Positions 25,133 through 33,681 of a stretch of 33,936 bases of DNA are shown here, piece after piece. The stretch covers positions 1 through 33,936 of the forward strand of contig WYBB01000063.1 in assembly GCA_011526585.1 (NCBI GenBank). The letters are read 5' to 3'. The translations under genes and the position numbers were made by a program. Origin of the DNA: Deltaproteobacteria bacterium. Lineage in GTDB: Bacteria; Myxococcota_A; UBA9042; PHBI01. The notes below the pieces were generated by a model, which was not told the DNA's origin, searched no databases, and saw only the letters and a list, made by a program, of their open reading frames with translations. Position 1 is the stretch's first letter, and every line of letters begins with the position of its first letter.

Positions 25133-25762
25133 TCAGTAGCGCTGCTCCCAGTAGTCGCGCTCGCGCTCGTCGTCGCCCTCGGGCCCCGGGTTGCCGTCGC
25201 CGGTCGTGCGCAGGCGCCAGCGATCGGAGCTCGGGCCGGCCACGCCGCAGGTCTCGTCGGGGCACGCGCTCACCGGCTGCGCGCTGAGCTCGACGCTCGC
25301 CTCACCGGGGAGCTCGGGCGTCGCGCGCGACTCGGCGCCGACCCGCAGGTGACGCAAGACCGGCGCGTCGGCCGCCGACGCGCGAGCGCGGTAGATGACG
25401 CGCACGAGCAGCTCCTCGTCGGGCGCGAGCGTGAACGGCAGGAGCGGAGGCACCTCGGCGCCGTCCCGCACGACCCGCACCGCGAGCAGCATGTCGCCGT
25501 CATCGGGCACGTCGACGGCGAAGACCTCGACCGGCGCGCCGTCGCACCCCGCGAAGCGGACCGCGCGCTCTTCGCGCGCCCCCGAGAGCACGGTGCCGAA
25601 GTCGAGGCGATCCGCGTCGGCGACGAGGCACGCGGGGCCGGGGGTCATCGCCGCCGGCTCGTTCGGCTGGTCAGCGGCGTGCGGATCCGTGGCGTCGCAC
25701 GCCGGCAACGCGAGCGCGATCCCGAACGACGAGGTCACGGTGAGCAATGGGCGAAGCGGCAT
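25133..25762 (-). CDS. Small lipoprotein with Ig-like (DUF1573/ASH-like) domain
   Basis: 209 residues; ATG 25762 follows AGGAGG. Signal peptide with LPAC lipobox (Cys22). Residues about 52-165 form one beta-sandwich of the kind found in DUF1573/ASH/HYDIN-like domains, opened by the typical LDFGTVLSGAREERAVRF. The C-terminus is charged and probably disordered (GDGNPGPEGDDERERDYWEQ). Such domains mediate protein contacts; no catalytic residues are seen. Cysteine pairs (CPDETC) may form a disulfide. Co-oriented with the kinase-like gene downstream, without an obvious functional tie. Confidence 0.78.
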   Translation of the reverse strand: MPLRPLLTVTSSFGIALALPACDATDPHAADQPNEPAAMTPGPACLVADADRLDFGTVLSGAREERAVRFAGCDGAPVEVFAVDVPDDGDMLLAVRVVRDGAEVPPLLPFTLAPDEELLVRVIYRARASAADAPVLRHLRVGAESRATPELPGEASVELSAQPVSACPDETCGVAGPSSDRWRLRTTGDGNPGPEGDDERERDYWEQRY

Positions 25763-25786
25763 GGCGTCCTCCTGTGTAGTGACCCG

Positions 25787-25815
25787 ATATTGAATAGTCG
25801 TTCAGCCGTTGTCGA
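25787..25815 (-). promoter_or_regulatory. Candidate promoter of the lipoprotein gene at 25762
   Basis: On the minus strand TCGACA (25810-25815) and CAATAT (25787-25792), spacing 17, in an AT-rich patch about 25 bases before the start codon. Confidence 0.45.
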
Positions 25816-25859
25816 GTTGCGTCGGGGTTCGGTCTGGGGAACGGCCCATGCGCGCTGGT

Positions 25860-25888
25860 TTGGCGCGACCGGGCGGAGTCGCTATGAT
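25860..25888 (+). promoter_or_regulatory. Sigma-70 promoter of the metalloprotease lipoprotein gene
   Basis: TTGGCG (25860-25865) and TATGAT (25883-25888; five of six), spacing exactly 17. Predicted start near 25895, which rules out the in-frame ATGs at 25884 and 25887 and favours the start at 25938. Confidence 0.65.
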
Positions 25889-25937
25889 GCGCTCGCTCCG
25901 CACCTGCCCCCTCCCCGAATCCCCAGGCTCGCCCCCG

Positions 25938-27992
25938 ATGTGTTCACCAGGAAGGCACTGTGTCCTCGTCGTTGCGCTGCTCGGCTGTTCATCGGGCGGC
26001 GGCGGCGGTGCTGGCGACCCTGGTGACGCGGCCTTCGTCGACGCGACCGGCGCCGACACCAGCGGCGCCGAGCTCCCGACCGAGCCGGTCGGCGCCTGCG
26101 GCGGCGTGCCCGTCGGCGGTCGCTGCAACGGCAACGCCGTCGAGTTCTGCGCGGCCGCGACCGGCAGCGCCGACACGCGCCTGGCCAGCTACGCGTGCAC
26201 CGCCGACGAGATCTGTCGCGATGACGGCGGGCAGGCGCGCTGCGAGCTCGTCGGCGAGTGCTTCTCCGGCGCGACGGAGTGCCGGGGCGCGGCGTTGGCG
26301 ACCTGCGTCGGCGGGCGCTGGCAGACCTCGCCGTGCGCGAGCGGCTGCGTCGCGAGCGAGTTCGGCGCGAACTGCAGGAGCGGCGCGAGCGCGGGCCGCT
26401 ATCAGGGTCGCCTCACCTACGAGCTCAAGCCCCCGAACCAGGCGCTGAGCGACTGGAGCCCGACGCCCTTGCAGGTGCCGGCCGCGGGCTTCCTCGTGCT
26501 CTCCTTCGCCGACGGCGTCTTGATCGACGCGACCGTCACCAGCACCGCGTCCGAGGATGCAGGCCGCTTCGAGATCGACGCCGTGCCGGCCGAGCTGGTC
26601 GACGGCGACGACTACCTCGCCGCGGTCGCGGCGCGCGGCAACGCGAGCCAGCAGTTGATCTACCTCGTCGCGAAGTCGGGCTTCTCGCCCGGGCGGCAAG
26701 ACGTCTCGGCGGTCCCGCCGGCGCCGGACTACTGGCTCTGGACCTGGACGCCGGCGCAGATCCGGAGCCCGGGCGAGGTCAACATTCCGCTCGATGCCGG
26801 CTCGGGCGCGGCCTTCGTCTTCGACTACCTGCGCTTCGTCTACGACGCCTCGGTCGACTTCTACGGCGAGCGCCTGAACGCACCGCTCGTCGTGTGGCTC
26901 GACTACGGCGTCGACTGGAGCTGCGGCGCGTGCATGGGCCCGTGGCGCTACGCCGACCCGGGCGGCGCGGTCTTCGAGCGCCAGATCTGGCTCTCCGGCG
27001 GCGCCGACGAAGGCTTCTGGTCCGGCGCGGTCGTCGCGCACGAGCTCGGCCACTACCTCATGGCGACCTACGGCGTCTGGCCGGGCGAAGGCGGCCAGCA
27101 CATCATCGGCCTGCCGTCGCACCCCGGTCTGGCCTGGTCCGAGGGCTTCGCCACCTGGTTTTCGACCGTCGTGCGCGGCGACACCGTCTACTACGACAAG
27201 CAGCAGGGCGCCTTCTTCTGGTTCGACCTCGCGCGCCGCGCCTACTCCAACACCACCTGGAACCGCCCGGTCGCCGACTTCGGCCTCGAGCAGCTCATCG
27301 ACGAGAACGAGGTCGCCGCCATGCTGCTCGCGCTCACACGCGAAGAGACGCTGGGCGGGCTGCTCGCCGCCATCGCCTCGCCGCGCATGACCCAACCGCC
27401 CTATCTGCGCGGCTATCGGCGCCGCGTCTGGGACGGCCTCGATCAGCAGGGCCTGCCGCTGCCATTTCAGTCATCGCAGGAGTCGGCCCCGCACTTCGCC
27501 GACTTCCTCGACACCGTCGTCTGTGGCGGCGTCGCACCGCCGGTCACGGTCGACCAGGTCACCGAGCCCTTCGTGCACTACCCGTTCCCTTCGGGCGCGC
27601 CGCTGTGTCGCTCGGGGCGGGCGCCGATCGCCGCGCGCTGGACCGACGACGGCGCGCTCGAGCTCGCGTGGCACTGGGCACTGGCGAGCGCGCTCGTCGT
27701 CGCGCTCGACGGCGAAGAGGCGCTCGTCCTGCCCGCGGGCACCCCGCCCGGCGCGCACCGGATTCCCGCCACTCACGTCTCGTTCGCCGAGATCTCGACC
27801 GGCTCGTCCGGCGATCCCTGGGGCGCCTCGGTGCGCGTGTCGCGAGAGCCTCCGCGCGCGTTGACCGTGCAGGCCACCGGGCCGCTCGTGCGCATCGGCG
27901 AGCGCGTGCTCGGTCGCGGTGTCGCGCTCCGACCGACCTCGCCACCCGCGCCGACCGATCCCGACCGGGGAACCATCGCAAGGCCGCCTTGA
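25938..27992 (+). CDS. Putative secreted zinc metalloprotease lipoprotein
   Basis: 684 residues from ATG 25938, chosen because the promoter start lies at about 25895 and this codon opens a lipoprotein signal with lipobox ALLGC (Cys17). After a Gly/Asp/Ala spacer come Cys-rich CGGVPVGGRC- and CRGAALATC-type segments, a beta-rich domain, and a catalytic region: VVAHELGHYLM with His368 and His372, and WSEGFATWFS with Glu402, a gluzincin-like HExxH...E arrangement. The C-terminal part (from about 530) is beta-rich. I do not recognise the exact peptidase family. It differs from the MXAN_6640-like protease at 18832 in sequence and lacks a sorting tail, ending in a Pro/Arg-rich stretch. Confidence 0.8.
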   Translation: MCSPGRHCVLVVALLGCSSGGGGGAGDPGDAAFVDATGADTSGAELPTEPVGACGGVPVGGRCNGNAVEFCAAATGSADTRLASYACTADEICRDDGGQARCELVGECFSGATECRGAALATCVGGRWQTSPCASGCVASEFGANCRSGASAGRYQGRLTYELKPPNQALSDWSPTPLQVPAAGFLVLSFADGVLIDATVTSTASEDAGRFEIDAVPAELVDGDDYLAAVAARGNASQQLIYLVAKSGFSPGRQDVSAVPPAPDYWLWTWTPAQIRSPGEVNIPLDAGSGAAFVFDYLRFVYDASVDFYGERLNAPLVVWLDYGVDWSCGACMGPWRYADPGGAVFERQIWLSGGADEGFWSGAVVAHELGHYLMATYGVWPGEGGQHIIGLPSHPGLAWSEGFATWFSTVVRGDTVYYDKQQGAFFWFDLARRAYSNTTWNRPVADFGLEQLIDENEVAAMLLALTREETLGGLLAAIASPRMTQPPYLRGYRRRVWDGLDQQGLPLPFQSSQESAPHFADFLDTVVCGGVAPPVTVDQVTEPFVHYPFPSGAPLCRSGRAPIAARWTDDGALELAWHWALASALVVALDGEEALVLPAGTPPGAHRIPATHVSFAEISTGSSGDPWGASVRVSREPPRALTVQATGPLVRIGERVLGRGVALRPTSPPAPTDPDRGTIARPP

Positions 27993-28017
27993 CAGCGGAC
28001 GCGCCGCGTTCTACTCG
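27989..28017 (+). promoter_or_regulatory. Candidate promoter before the second TIGR04551 gene
   Basis: A perfect TTGACA (27989-27994) that includes the stop codon of the preceding gene, and TACTCG (28012-28017), spacing 17. The -10 is poor. Predicted start near 28024. Confidence 0.4.
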
Positions 28018-28051
28018 GCTCCGAGGCCTTTCCTTTTCGTTACCTCGGAGC
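28018..28051 (+). promoter_or_regulatory. Nine-base inverted repeat covering the ribosome-binding site
   Basis: GCTCCGAGG (28018-28026) and CCTCGGAGC (28043-28051) are perfectly complementary, with a pyrimidine-rich 16-base loop. The right arm contains the GGAG (28047-28050) that serves the ATG at 28058. In a read-through transcript this would sequester the SD; if transcription begins near 28024 the left arm is lost and the element would be a DNA operator instead. Confidence 0.6.
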
Positions 28052-28057
28052 GGGCGG

Positions 28058-29833
28058 ATGTCGATGCACCAGCGGATCCCAACTCTCGTCGCCCTCGCCG
28101 GCGCGCTCGTGCTCACCGCCGCCCCGCCACTGTCGGGCGCCCGCGCCGCCGAGCCCGACGAGCTCGACAAGCTCCTCGACGAGGTGGGCAAGGACGGCGA
28201 CCTCGGCGGCTGGGCCGACCGCTTCGCCGAGCGCCGCCCGACCTTCCCCTACTTCGAGCACCACGGCTACTTCCGCTTCCGCGCCGACTTCTTCCACAAC
28301 GGCCACCTCGGCACCGTCGTGCCGGGCGTCGCGCGCTCGGGCACCTCGGGGATCCCGGCGCCGATCACCGAGAACGCGATCAACAACGAGGACCCCGACG
28401 TCTCGGCGCAGGTCGGCACCGAAGACGCCAAGACGATCGGCAGCGCCAACATCCGCCTGCGCTACAGCCCCACCCTGCACGTGTCCGAGTCGCTGCGCGT
28501 GCGCGCGACCTTCGACATCCTCGACAACCTCGTGCTCGGCTCGACCCCCGACTTCAACGGCAACCTCGCGCGCCCGGACGTGCCGCTCGTCGCCTTCGCG
28601 CAGAGCCAGGCCCCGCCCTCGGACGGCACCAACGGCTTCCGCGACGCGATCCGCGTCAAGGAGGCCTACGGCGAGTTCCAGCCCGCCTTCGTGCTGCGCG
28701 TGGGGCGCATGGCCTCGGACTGGGGCCTCGGCATCCTCGCCAACGGCGGCCAGGAGGTCGACGACGACTTCGGCGACTACACCGACCGCGCGCTCATCCT
28801 CTTCAAGGTCTTCGACATCTACGTCGCCGCCGCCTGGGACTACCTCTACTCGGGCGCCCTCACCGACGACCCGTCGTCGGCCTTCGGCCAGCCCAAGGAT
28901 CTCGGCACAGCCGACGACGCCAACCAATACGTGCTCTCGCTCTTCCAGCGCCCGCTGACCGAGGCCGAGAAGCAGAAGCGCCGCGTCGACACCTACGAGC
29001 GCTTCAAGCCCGCCTTCGACTGGGGGCTCTACGCGGTCTACCGCACGCAGGACTTCGACCTGGACACCGTCGCCTACCGCGACTGGCAGGAGGAGGGCGG
29101 CGCCTCCAACTACGACCAGCTCGGCCTCGTCACCCGCGGCGCCTGGGCGGTGATCCCCGACCTGTGGCTGCGCTACGAGCAGCGCTTCGACTTCTTCTCC
29201 GGCCTGCGCATCGAGCTCGAGTTCGCGTCGATCTTCGGCCACATCGACAACGTCAACAACGAGCTGGGCGGCGCCGAATCCGCCCGTGACATCCAGCAGT
29301 TCGGAGCCGCGCTCGAGGTGCAGTACGACACCAACCAGCTCTCGCTCGGCCTCGACGCCGGCTTCGCCAGCGGCGATTCCGCCGAGGGCTTCGGCGTGCT
29401 CGACCGCAACACGCTGTCCGAGCAGGACGGCAGCCCCAACACCGACGTGACCGCCTTCAAGTTCGACCGCGACTACCAGATCGACCTCATCCTCTTCCGC
29501 GAGGTGATCGGCACGGTGACCAACGCGGTCTACATCAAGCCCTGGTTCTCCTACGACCTCTTCGACTCGCCCGAGGACACGCTCGGGATCCGGCTCGACC
29601 TCCTCTACGCGCAGGCGCTCGAGCCCGAGGCCACCCCGGGCAACGAGGCCTTCCTCGGCTTCGAGTCGGATCTGCGCCTCTTCTTCCACAACAAGGCCGG
29701 CTTCATGCTCGACGTCGAGGCGGGCCTGCTCATCCCCGGCGGCGCGCTCAACTACCGCCCGGTCGACAACGCCAACAACCGCGACGCCAGCCTGGCCTTC
29801 ACGCTGCAGAGCCGGCTCACCGTCCAGTGGTGA
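28058..29833 (+). CDS. TIGR04551-type outer-membrane protein (paralogue 2)
   Basis: 591 residues; ATG 28058 has GGAG seven bases upstream (an ATG at 28064 is possible). Signal peptide ending near SGARA-AEP, a short charged segment (DELDKLLDEVGKDGDL), then a beta-rich domain closely related to paralogue 1: HGYFRFRADFF, NIRLRYSPTLH, DILDNLVLGSTP, SQAPPSDGTNGFRDAIRV, GRMASDWGLGI, AFGQPKDLG, FKFDRDYQIDLILFREVIGTVTNAVYIKPW. It ends in RLTVQW, an aromatic C-terminus fitting outer-membrane insertion. Predicted large barrel of unknown function. The stop is four bases before argH, so they may be co-transcribed, an unexpected partner for a biosynthetic operon. Confidence 0.87.
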   Translation: MSMHQRIPTLVALAGALVLTAAPPLSGARAAEPDELDKLLDEVGKDGDLGGWADRFAERRPTFPYFEHHGYFRFRADFFHNGHLGTVVPGVARSGTSGIPAPITENAINNEDPDVSAQVGTEDAKTIGSANIRLRYSPTLHVSESLRVRATFDILDNLVLGSTPDFNGNLARPDVPLVAFAQSQAPPSDGTNGFRDAIRVKEAYGEFQPAFVLRVGRMASDWGLGILANGGQEVDDDFGDYTDRALILFKVFDIYVAAAWDYLYSGALTDDPSSAFGQPKDLGTADDANQYVLSLFQRPLTEAEKQKRRVDTYERFKPAFDWGLYAVYRTQDFDLDTVAYRDWQEEGGASNYDQLGLVTRGAWAVIPDLWLRYEQRFDFFSGLRIELEFASIFGHIDNVNNELGGAESARDIQQFGAALEVQYDTNQLSLGLDAGFASGDSAEGFGVLDRNTLSEQDGSPNTDVTAFKFDRDYQIDLILFREVIGTVTNAVYIKPWFSYDLFDSPEDTLGIRLDLLYAQALEPEATPGNEAFLGFESDLRLFFHNKAGFMLDVEAGLLIPGGALNYRPVDNANNRDASLAFTLQSRLTVQW

Positions 29834-29837
29834 GCTG

Positions 29838-31298
29838 ATGGACAAGGCCTGGGGCGGACGCTTCACCGAGGGCACGGCGGCGATCGTCGAGGCGATGAAC
29901 GCCTCGGTCGGCTTCGATCAGATCCTCGCGCTCGAGGACATCGCCGGCTCGATCGCGCACAGCCGCATGCTCGCCGCGGTCTCGCTCATGACGGCCGACG
30001 AGCAGCGCCAGATCGAGGACGGCCTCGTGGCGATGGCGGCCGAGATCCGCGCCGGCACCTTCACCTGGTCCGTGCAGCGCGAGGACGTGCACATGAACGT
30101 CGAGGGCGCGCTCGCCGATCGCATCGGGCGCGTCGCCGGCAAGCTCCACACCGCGCGGAGCCGCAACGACCAGGTCGCGCTCGATCTGCGGCTGTGGCTC
30201 CGGCGCGAGCTGACCGCGCTCGGCCACGATCTTTCGCGCGCGGTGGTGCAGCTCACGACGCTGGCCGATGCGCACGCCGAGGTGCCGATGCCCGGCTACA
30301 CGCACCTGCAGCGCGCACAGCCGATCACCTTCGGCCATCACCTGTCGGCCTGGGCGGTGATGCTCTCGCGCGACATCGATCGGCTCGTCGATGCGCGCCG
30401 TCGGGTCGCGGTCTCGCCGCTCGGCTCGGGCGCGCTCGCCGGCACGCCGCTGCCGATCGATCGCCAGCGGGTCGCGCGCGAGCTCGAGCTGCCCAACCTC
30501 ACGCTCAACAGCCTCGACGGCGTCGCCGATCGCGACGGTGCGCTCGAGACCCTGGCGGTCTTGTCGATCCTCATGGTGCACGTCTCGCGCATCGCCGAGG
30601 AGCTGGTGCTCTGGACCTCGCAGGAGTTCGGCTTCATCGAGCTCTCCGACGCCTTCTGCACCGGCAGCTCGCTCATGCCGCAGAAGAAGAACCCCGACAT
30701 CCCCGAGCTCCTGCGCGGCAAAGCCGGCCGCGTCTTCGGCGCGCTGCAGGCGCTGCTCACGCTGATGAAGGGGCTGCCGCTCGCGTACAACAAGGACATG
30801 CAGGAGGACAAGGAGCCGCTCTTCGACGCCATGGCGACCGCGCGCCAGTGCGTGGCGATCCTGCCCGACCTGCTCGCCGCGATGAAGGTCCGCCCCGAGC
30901 GCATGCGCGCGGCCCTCGAAGACGGCTTCCTGCTCGCGACCGACCTCGCCGACTACCTCGTCGACAAGGGCGTGCCGTTTCGCGAAGCGCACCACATCGT
31001 CGGCGCCGTCGTCGGCCACTGCGTGCTCACCAGGACGCGCCTCGAGGCGCTGAGCCTCGACGAGTATCGCAGACTCTCCGACCACTTCGACAGCGACCTC
31101 ACCCCGGTCCTCGACGCTCGCCGCTCGCTCGAGAGGCGTAGCCTGACCGGCGGCCCGGCGCCCGCCGCCGTGCGCCAGAGCCTGGTCGAGATCCGCGAGC
31201 GCGCCGCCGAGCTCGTCACCATCCTCGGCAGCGGCGGCCCCTCGGCGCTCGAGCGCGCGCTGGCCCGGGGTGAGCCGCTGCCGCCGCCCCTGCCATGA
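29838..31298 (+). CDS. argH: Argininosuccinate lyase
   Basis: 486 residues. Last step of arginine synthesis, argininosuccinate to arginine plus fumarate, cytoplasmic tetramer of the fumarase/aspartase superfamily. The three superfamily regions are clear: HTARSRNDQVALDLR, MPGYTHLQRAQPITFGHHL with the catalytic His, and the signature GSSLMPQKKNPDIPELLRGK with the catalytic Ser loop. N-terminal KAWGGRF is typical. Slightly longer than the usual 450-465 because of a C-terminal Ala/Pro tail. It follows the outer-membrane gene by four bases and overlaps lysA by ATGA. Confidence 0.97.
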   Translation: MDKAWGGRFTEGTAAIVEAMNASVGFDQILALEDIAGSIAHSRMLAAVSLMTADEQRQIEDGLVAMAAEIRAGTFTWSVQREDVHMNVEGALADRIGRVAGKLHTARSRNDQVALDLRLWLRRELTALGHDLSRAVVQLTTLADAHAEVPMPGYTHLQRAQPITFGHHLSAWAVMLSRDIDRLVDARRRVAVSPLGSGALAGTPLPIDRQRVARELELPNLTLNSLDGVADRDGALETLAVLSILMVHVSRIAEELVLWTSQEFGFIELSDAFCTGSSLMPQKKNPDIPELLRGKAGRVFGALQALLTLMKGLPLAYNKDMQEDKEPLFDAMATARQCVAILPDLLAAMKVRPERMRAALEDGFLLATDLADYLVDKGVPFREAHHIVGAVVGHCVLTRTRLEALSLDEYRRLSDHFDSDLTPVLDARRSLERRSLTGGPAPAAVRQSLVEIRERAAELVTILGSGGPSALERALARGEPLPPPLP

Positions 31299-32572
31299 AC
31301 CACTTCGCCCGCGATCCCGACAGCGGCGCCCTCCACTGTGAGGGCGTCCCGCTCGCGGCGATCGCCGAAGCGGTCGGCACCCCGACGTACGTGTACTCGC
31401 GCGCCACGCTCGAGCGCCACGTGCGCGTCTTCCGCGAGGCCTTCGGCGAGCTCGATCACCGCATGTGCTACGCGGTGAAGGCGTGCTCCAACCTCGCCAT
31501 CCTGAACCTCTTCGCCGAGCTCGGCAGCGGCTTCGACATCGTCTCCGAGGGCGAGCTCCGGCGCGTGCTCGCGGCCGGGGGAACGCCCGAATCGATCGTG
31601 TTCTCCGGCGTGGGCAAGACCCCCGACGAGCTCCGCGCCGCGCTCGCGGTCGGCGCGTCGGGGATCGGCTGCTTCAACGTCGAGAGCCTGGCCGAGCTCG
31701 AGATGCTCGACCAGGTCGCGCGTGAGCTCGGCCGTGTCGCGCGCGTGTCCCTGCGCGTGAACCCCAACGTCGACCCCAAGACCCACCCCTACATCGCCAC
31801 CGGGCTCGCGCACACCAAGTTCGGGATCGCCTGGGACGACGCGTTGCCCGCCTTCGAGCGCGCACACGCCCTGCCCCACCTCGCGGTCGTGGGCGTCGAC
31901 TGTCACATCGGCAGCCAGCTCGAGCAGGCGACCCCGTTCGTCGAGGCGCTCGACCGCGTGCTCGATCTCGTCGCCGAGCTCGAGCGGCGGGCGATCACGA
32001 TCCGCCACGTCGACATCGGCGGCGGCCTCGGCATCACCTATCGCGAAGAGACGCCGCCCTCGCCGACCGAGTATGCCAGCGCCGTCGCCACGCGCTTCCG
32101 TGAGCGTGGCGCCGCGCACCTCGGCATCATCACCGAGCCGGGCCGCGTCATCGTCGGCAACGCCGGCTGCCTGCTCTCACGCGTCGTGCTCGTCAAGGAC
32201 AACGGCCCGACGCGCTTCGTCGTGCTCGACGCCGGCATGAACGACCTCATCCGCCCAGCGCTGTACGAGGCCTGGCACGCGATCGAGCCGGTGGCCGCGC
32301 CGCGCCCCGAGCGCGAGGTCGTCGACGTCGTCGGCCCGGTCTGCGAGTCCGGTGACTTCTTCGCGCAGAGCCGCGAGCTCCCGGCGCTGGCCGCCGACGA
32401 GCTGGTCGTGCTGCGCTCGGCGGGCGCGTACGCGATGGTGATGGCGTCGAACTACAACAGCCGTCGCCGCCCGGCCGAGGTCCTGGTCGACGGCGATCGC
32501 TTCGACGTGATCCGCGCGCGCGAGAGCTTCGAAGACCTGTGGCGCGGCGAGGTGATCCCGTCGCGTCGCTGA
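31295..32572 (+). CDS. lysA: Diaminopimelate decarboxylase
   Basis: 425 residues, usual length. Converts meso-diaminopimelate to lysine with PLP. Fold-type III barrel: the PLP lysine K62 in MCYAVKACSN, VDCHIGSQ, the Gly-rich phosphate site HVDIGGGLGITY, ITEPGR, the catalytic Cys in GPVCESGDFF and MASNYNSRRRP near the C-terminus. The start overlaps the argH stop (ATGA), so translation is coupled. Lysine synthesis and murein share diaminopimelate; mpl in this window also acts on DAP-containing peptides, but lies 24 kb away. Confidence 0.96.
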   Translation: MNHFARDPDSGALHCEGVPLAAIAEAVGTPTYVYSRATLERHVRVFREAFGELDHRMCYAVKACSNLAILNLFAELGSGFDIVSEGELRRVLAAGGTPESIVFSGVGKTPDELRAALAVGASGIGCFNVESLAELEMLDQVARELGRVARVSLRVNPNVDPKTHPYIATGLAHTKFGIAWDDALPAFERAHALPHLAVVGVDCHIGSQLEQATPFVEALDRVLDLVAELERRAITIRHVDIGGGLGITYREETPPSPTEYASAVATRFRERGAAHLGIITEPGRVIVGNAGCLLSRVVLVKDNGPTRFVVLDAGMNDLIRPALYEAWHAIEPVAAPRPEREVVDVVGPVCESGDFFAQSRELPALAADELVVLRSAGAYAMVMASNYNSRRRPAEVLVDGDRFDVIRARESFEDLWRGEVIPSRR

Positions 32573-32634
32573 GGAAGGAACAAAGAGGCCGCGTCGTTGT
32601 CGGACCGCGGTCACCGTCTGCCTTCGAGGTTCGT

Positions 32635-33681
32635 ATGCCTGCTGCTCACCTCCTCGCCGCCCTCCTCGTCGCATTCGCGCTCCTGTCGGCGTCCCCCACC
32701 GCCACCGCCGGCAGCCCGGCCGATCTCGGCCTCGGCTTCAAGACGGTCGTGCAGGGCAAGGACGCACCGGCGCTGGTGATCAAGAACACCCGCGACATCA
32801 AGAAGCTCGTCGTCGTGCTGACCGATCGCGGCGGTAGGAAGCAGACGCTGCGCGCGCAGAGCCTCGGCGCCGGCAGCACGAAGAACCTCACCTTCAGGCA
32901 CGGCGAAGGCACGAGCCGCTACAACGCCGCGCTCGAGGTCGTCTGGGGCGACGGCGAGGCCGACACCTTCACCATGGACTTCGACGCCACGCGCGTCGGC
33001 AAGCTGGTGATGGACATCAAGTCCGAGGACGTCGACATCGACCAGCGCACGGTCAAGGCGCGCGTCAACAACCCCGCCGCCTCCGTCGAGCTCACGATCG
33101 TCGGCGAGTCCGGCGCCGAGCTCTGGTCGGGCCGCGAGAGCTTCGACCCGCCGGCGTCGCCGGGCACCGACCTCGCGCTCGCCTGGGACGAGGTGCCGGA
33201 GAAGATCCTCTACATGCAGCTCAAGATCCACGACATCGCCGGCTACTGGGTCGGCATGAAGATCACGCCGTTTTCGATCGAGATCCCGCACGACGAGCTG
33301 GTCTTCGACTTCGGCGCCGCCAAGGTGCGGCCGGATCAGGCGCCCAAGCTCGAGGCGACCTGGGACAAGATCCAGGAGGCGCTGCACAAGCACGGCACCC
33401 TCCTGCAGCTCAAGCTCTTCATCGCCGGCTTCACCGACACCGTCGGCGACAAGGCGTCGAACCGCGCGCTATCGATGGCGCGCGCGCACAGCATCGCCGG
33501 CTGGTTCAGGAAGCGGGGCCTCAAGATCCCGATCTACTACACCGGATTCGGCGAGGAGGTCCTCGCCAAGCCGACGCCCGACGAGACCGAGGAGGAGGCC
33601 AACCGCCGCGCGATCTACATCCTGTCGAGCCACACCCCGGTCGGGCACGACGTCCCCAGGAACGAGTGGAAGCCGCTATGA
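32635..33681 (+). CDS. OmpA-domain protein with beta-rich N-terminal region
   Basis: 348 residues from ATG 32635 (GAGG upstream); the frame is open from 32539 but lacks a signal there. Signal peptide ends near TATA-GSP. Residues about 30-225 are beta-rich (VIKNTRDIKKLVVVLTD, KARVNNPAASVELTIVG) without a known family. A C-terminal OmpA-like peptidoglycan-binding domain (about 225-340) begins at LVFDFGAAKV and has the pattern IAGFTDTVGDKASNRALSMARAHSIAGWF, then YYTGFGEEVL and NRRAIYIL with the conserved Asp and Arg that contact diaminopimelate. Likely a periplasmic cell-wall tether. It lies 62 bases after lysA and overlaps the next gene by ATGA. Confidence 0.88.
   Translation: MPAAHLLAALLVAFALLSASPTATAGSPADLGLGFKTVVQGKDAPALVIKNTRDIKKLVVVLTDRGGRKQTLRAQSLGAGSTKNLTFRHGEGTSRYNAALEVVWGDGEADTFTMDFDATRVGKLVMDIKSEDVDIDQRTVKARVNNPAASVELTIVGESGAELWSGRESFDPPASPGTDLALAWDEVPEKILYMQLKIHDIAGYWVGMKITPFSIEIPHDELVFDFGAAKVRPDQAPKLEATWDKIQEALHKHGTLLQLKLFIAGFTDTVGDKASNRALSMARAHSIAGWFRKRGLKIPIYYTGFGEEVLAKPTPDETEEEANRRAIYILSSHTPVGHDVPRNEWKPL

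Noticed and set aside
26258..28057. In-frame upstream extension of the second TIGR04551 gene
   Set aside because: Arg/Ala/Leu-rich shadow of the metalloprotease gene; the signal peptide and the SD fix the start at 28058.
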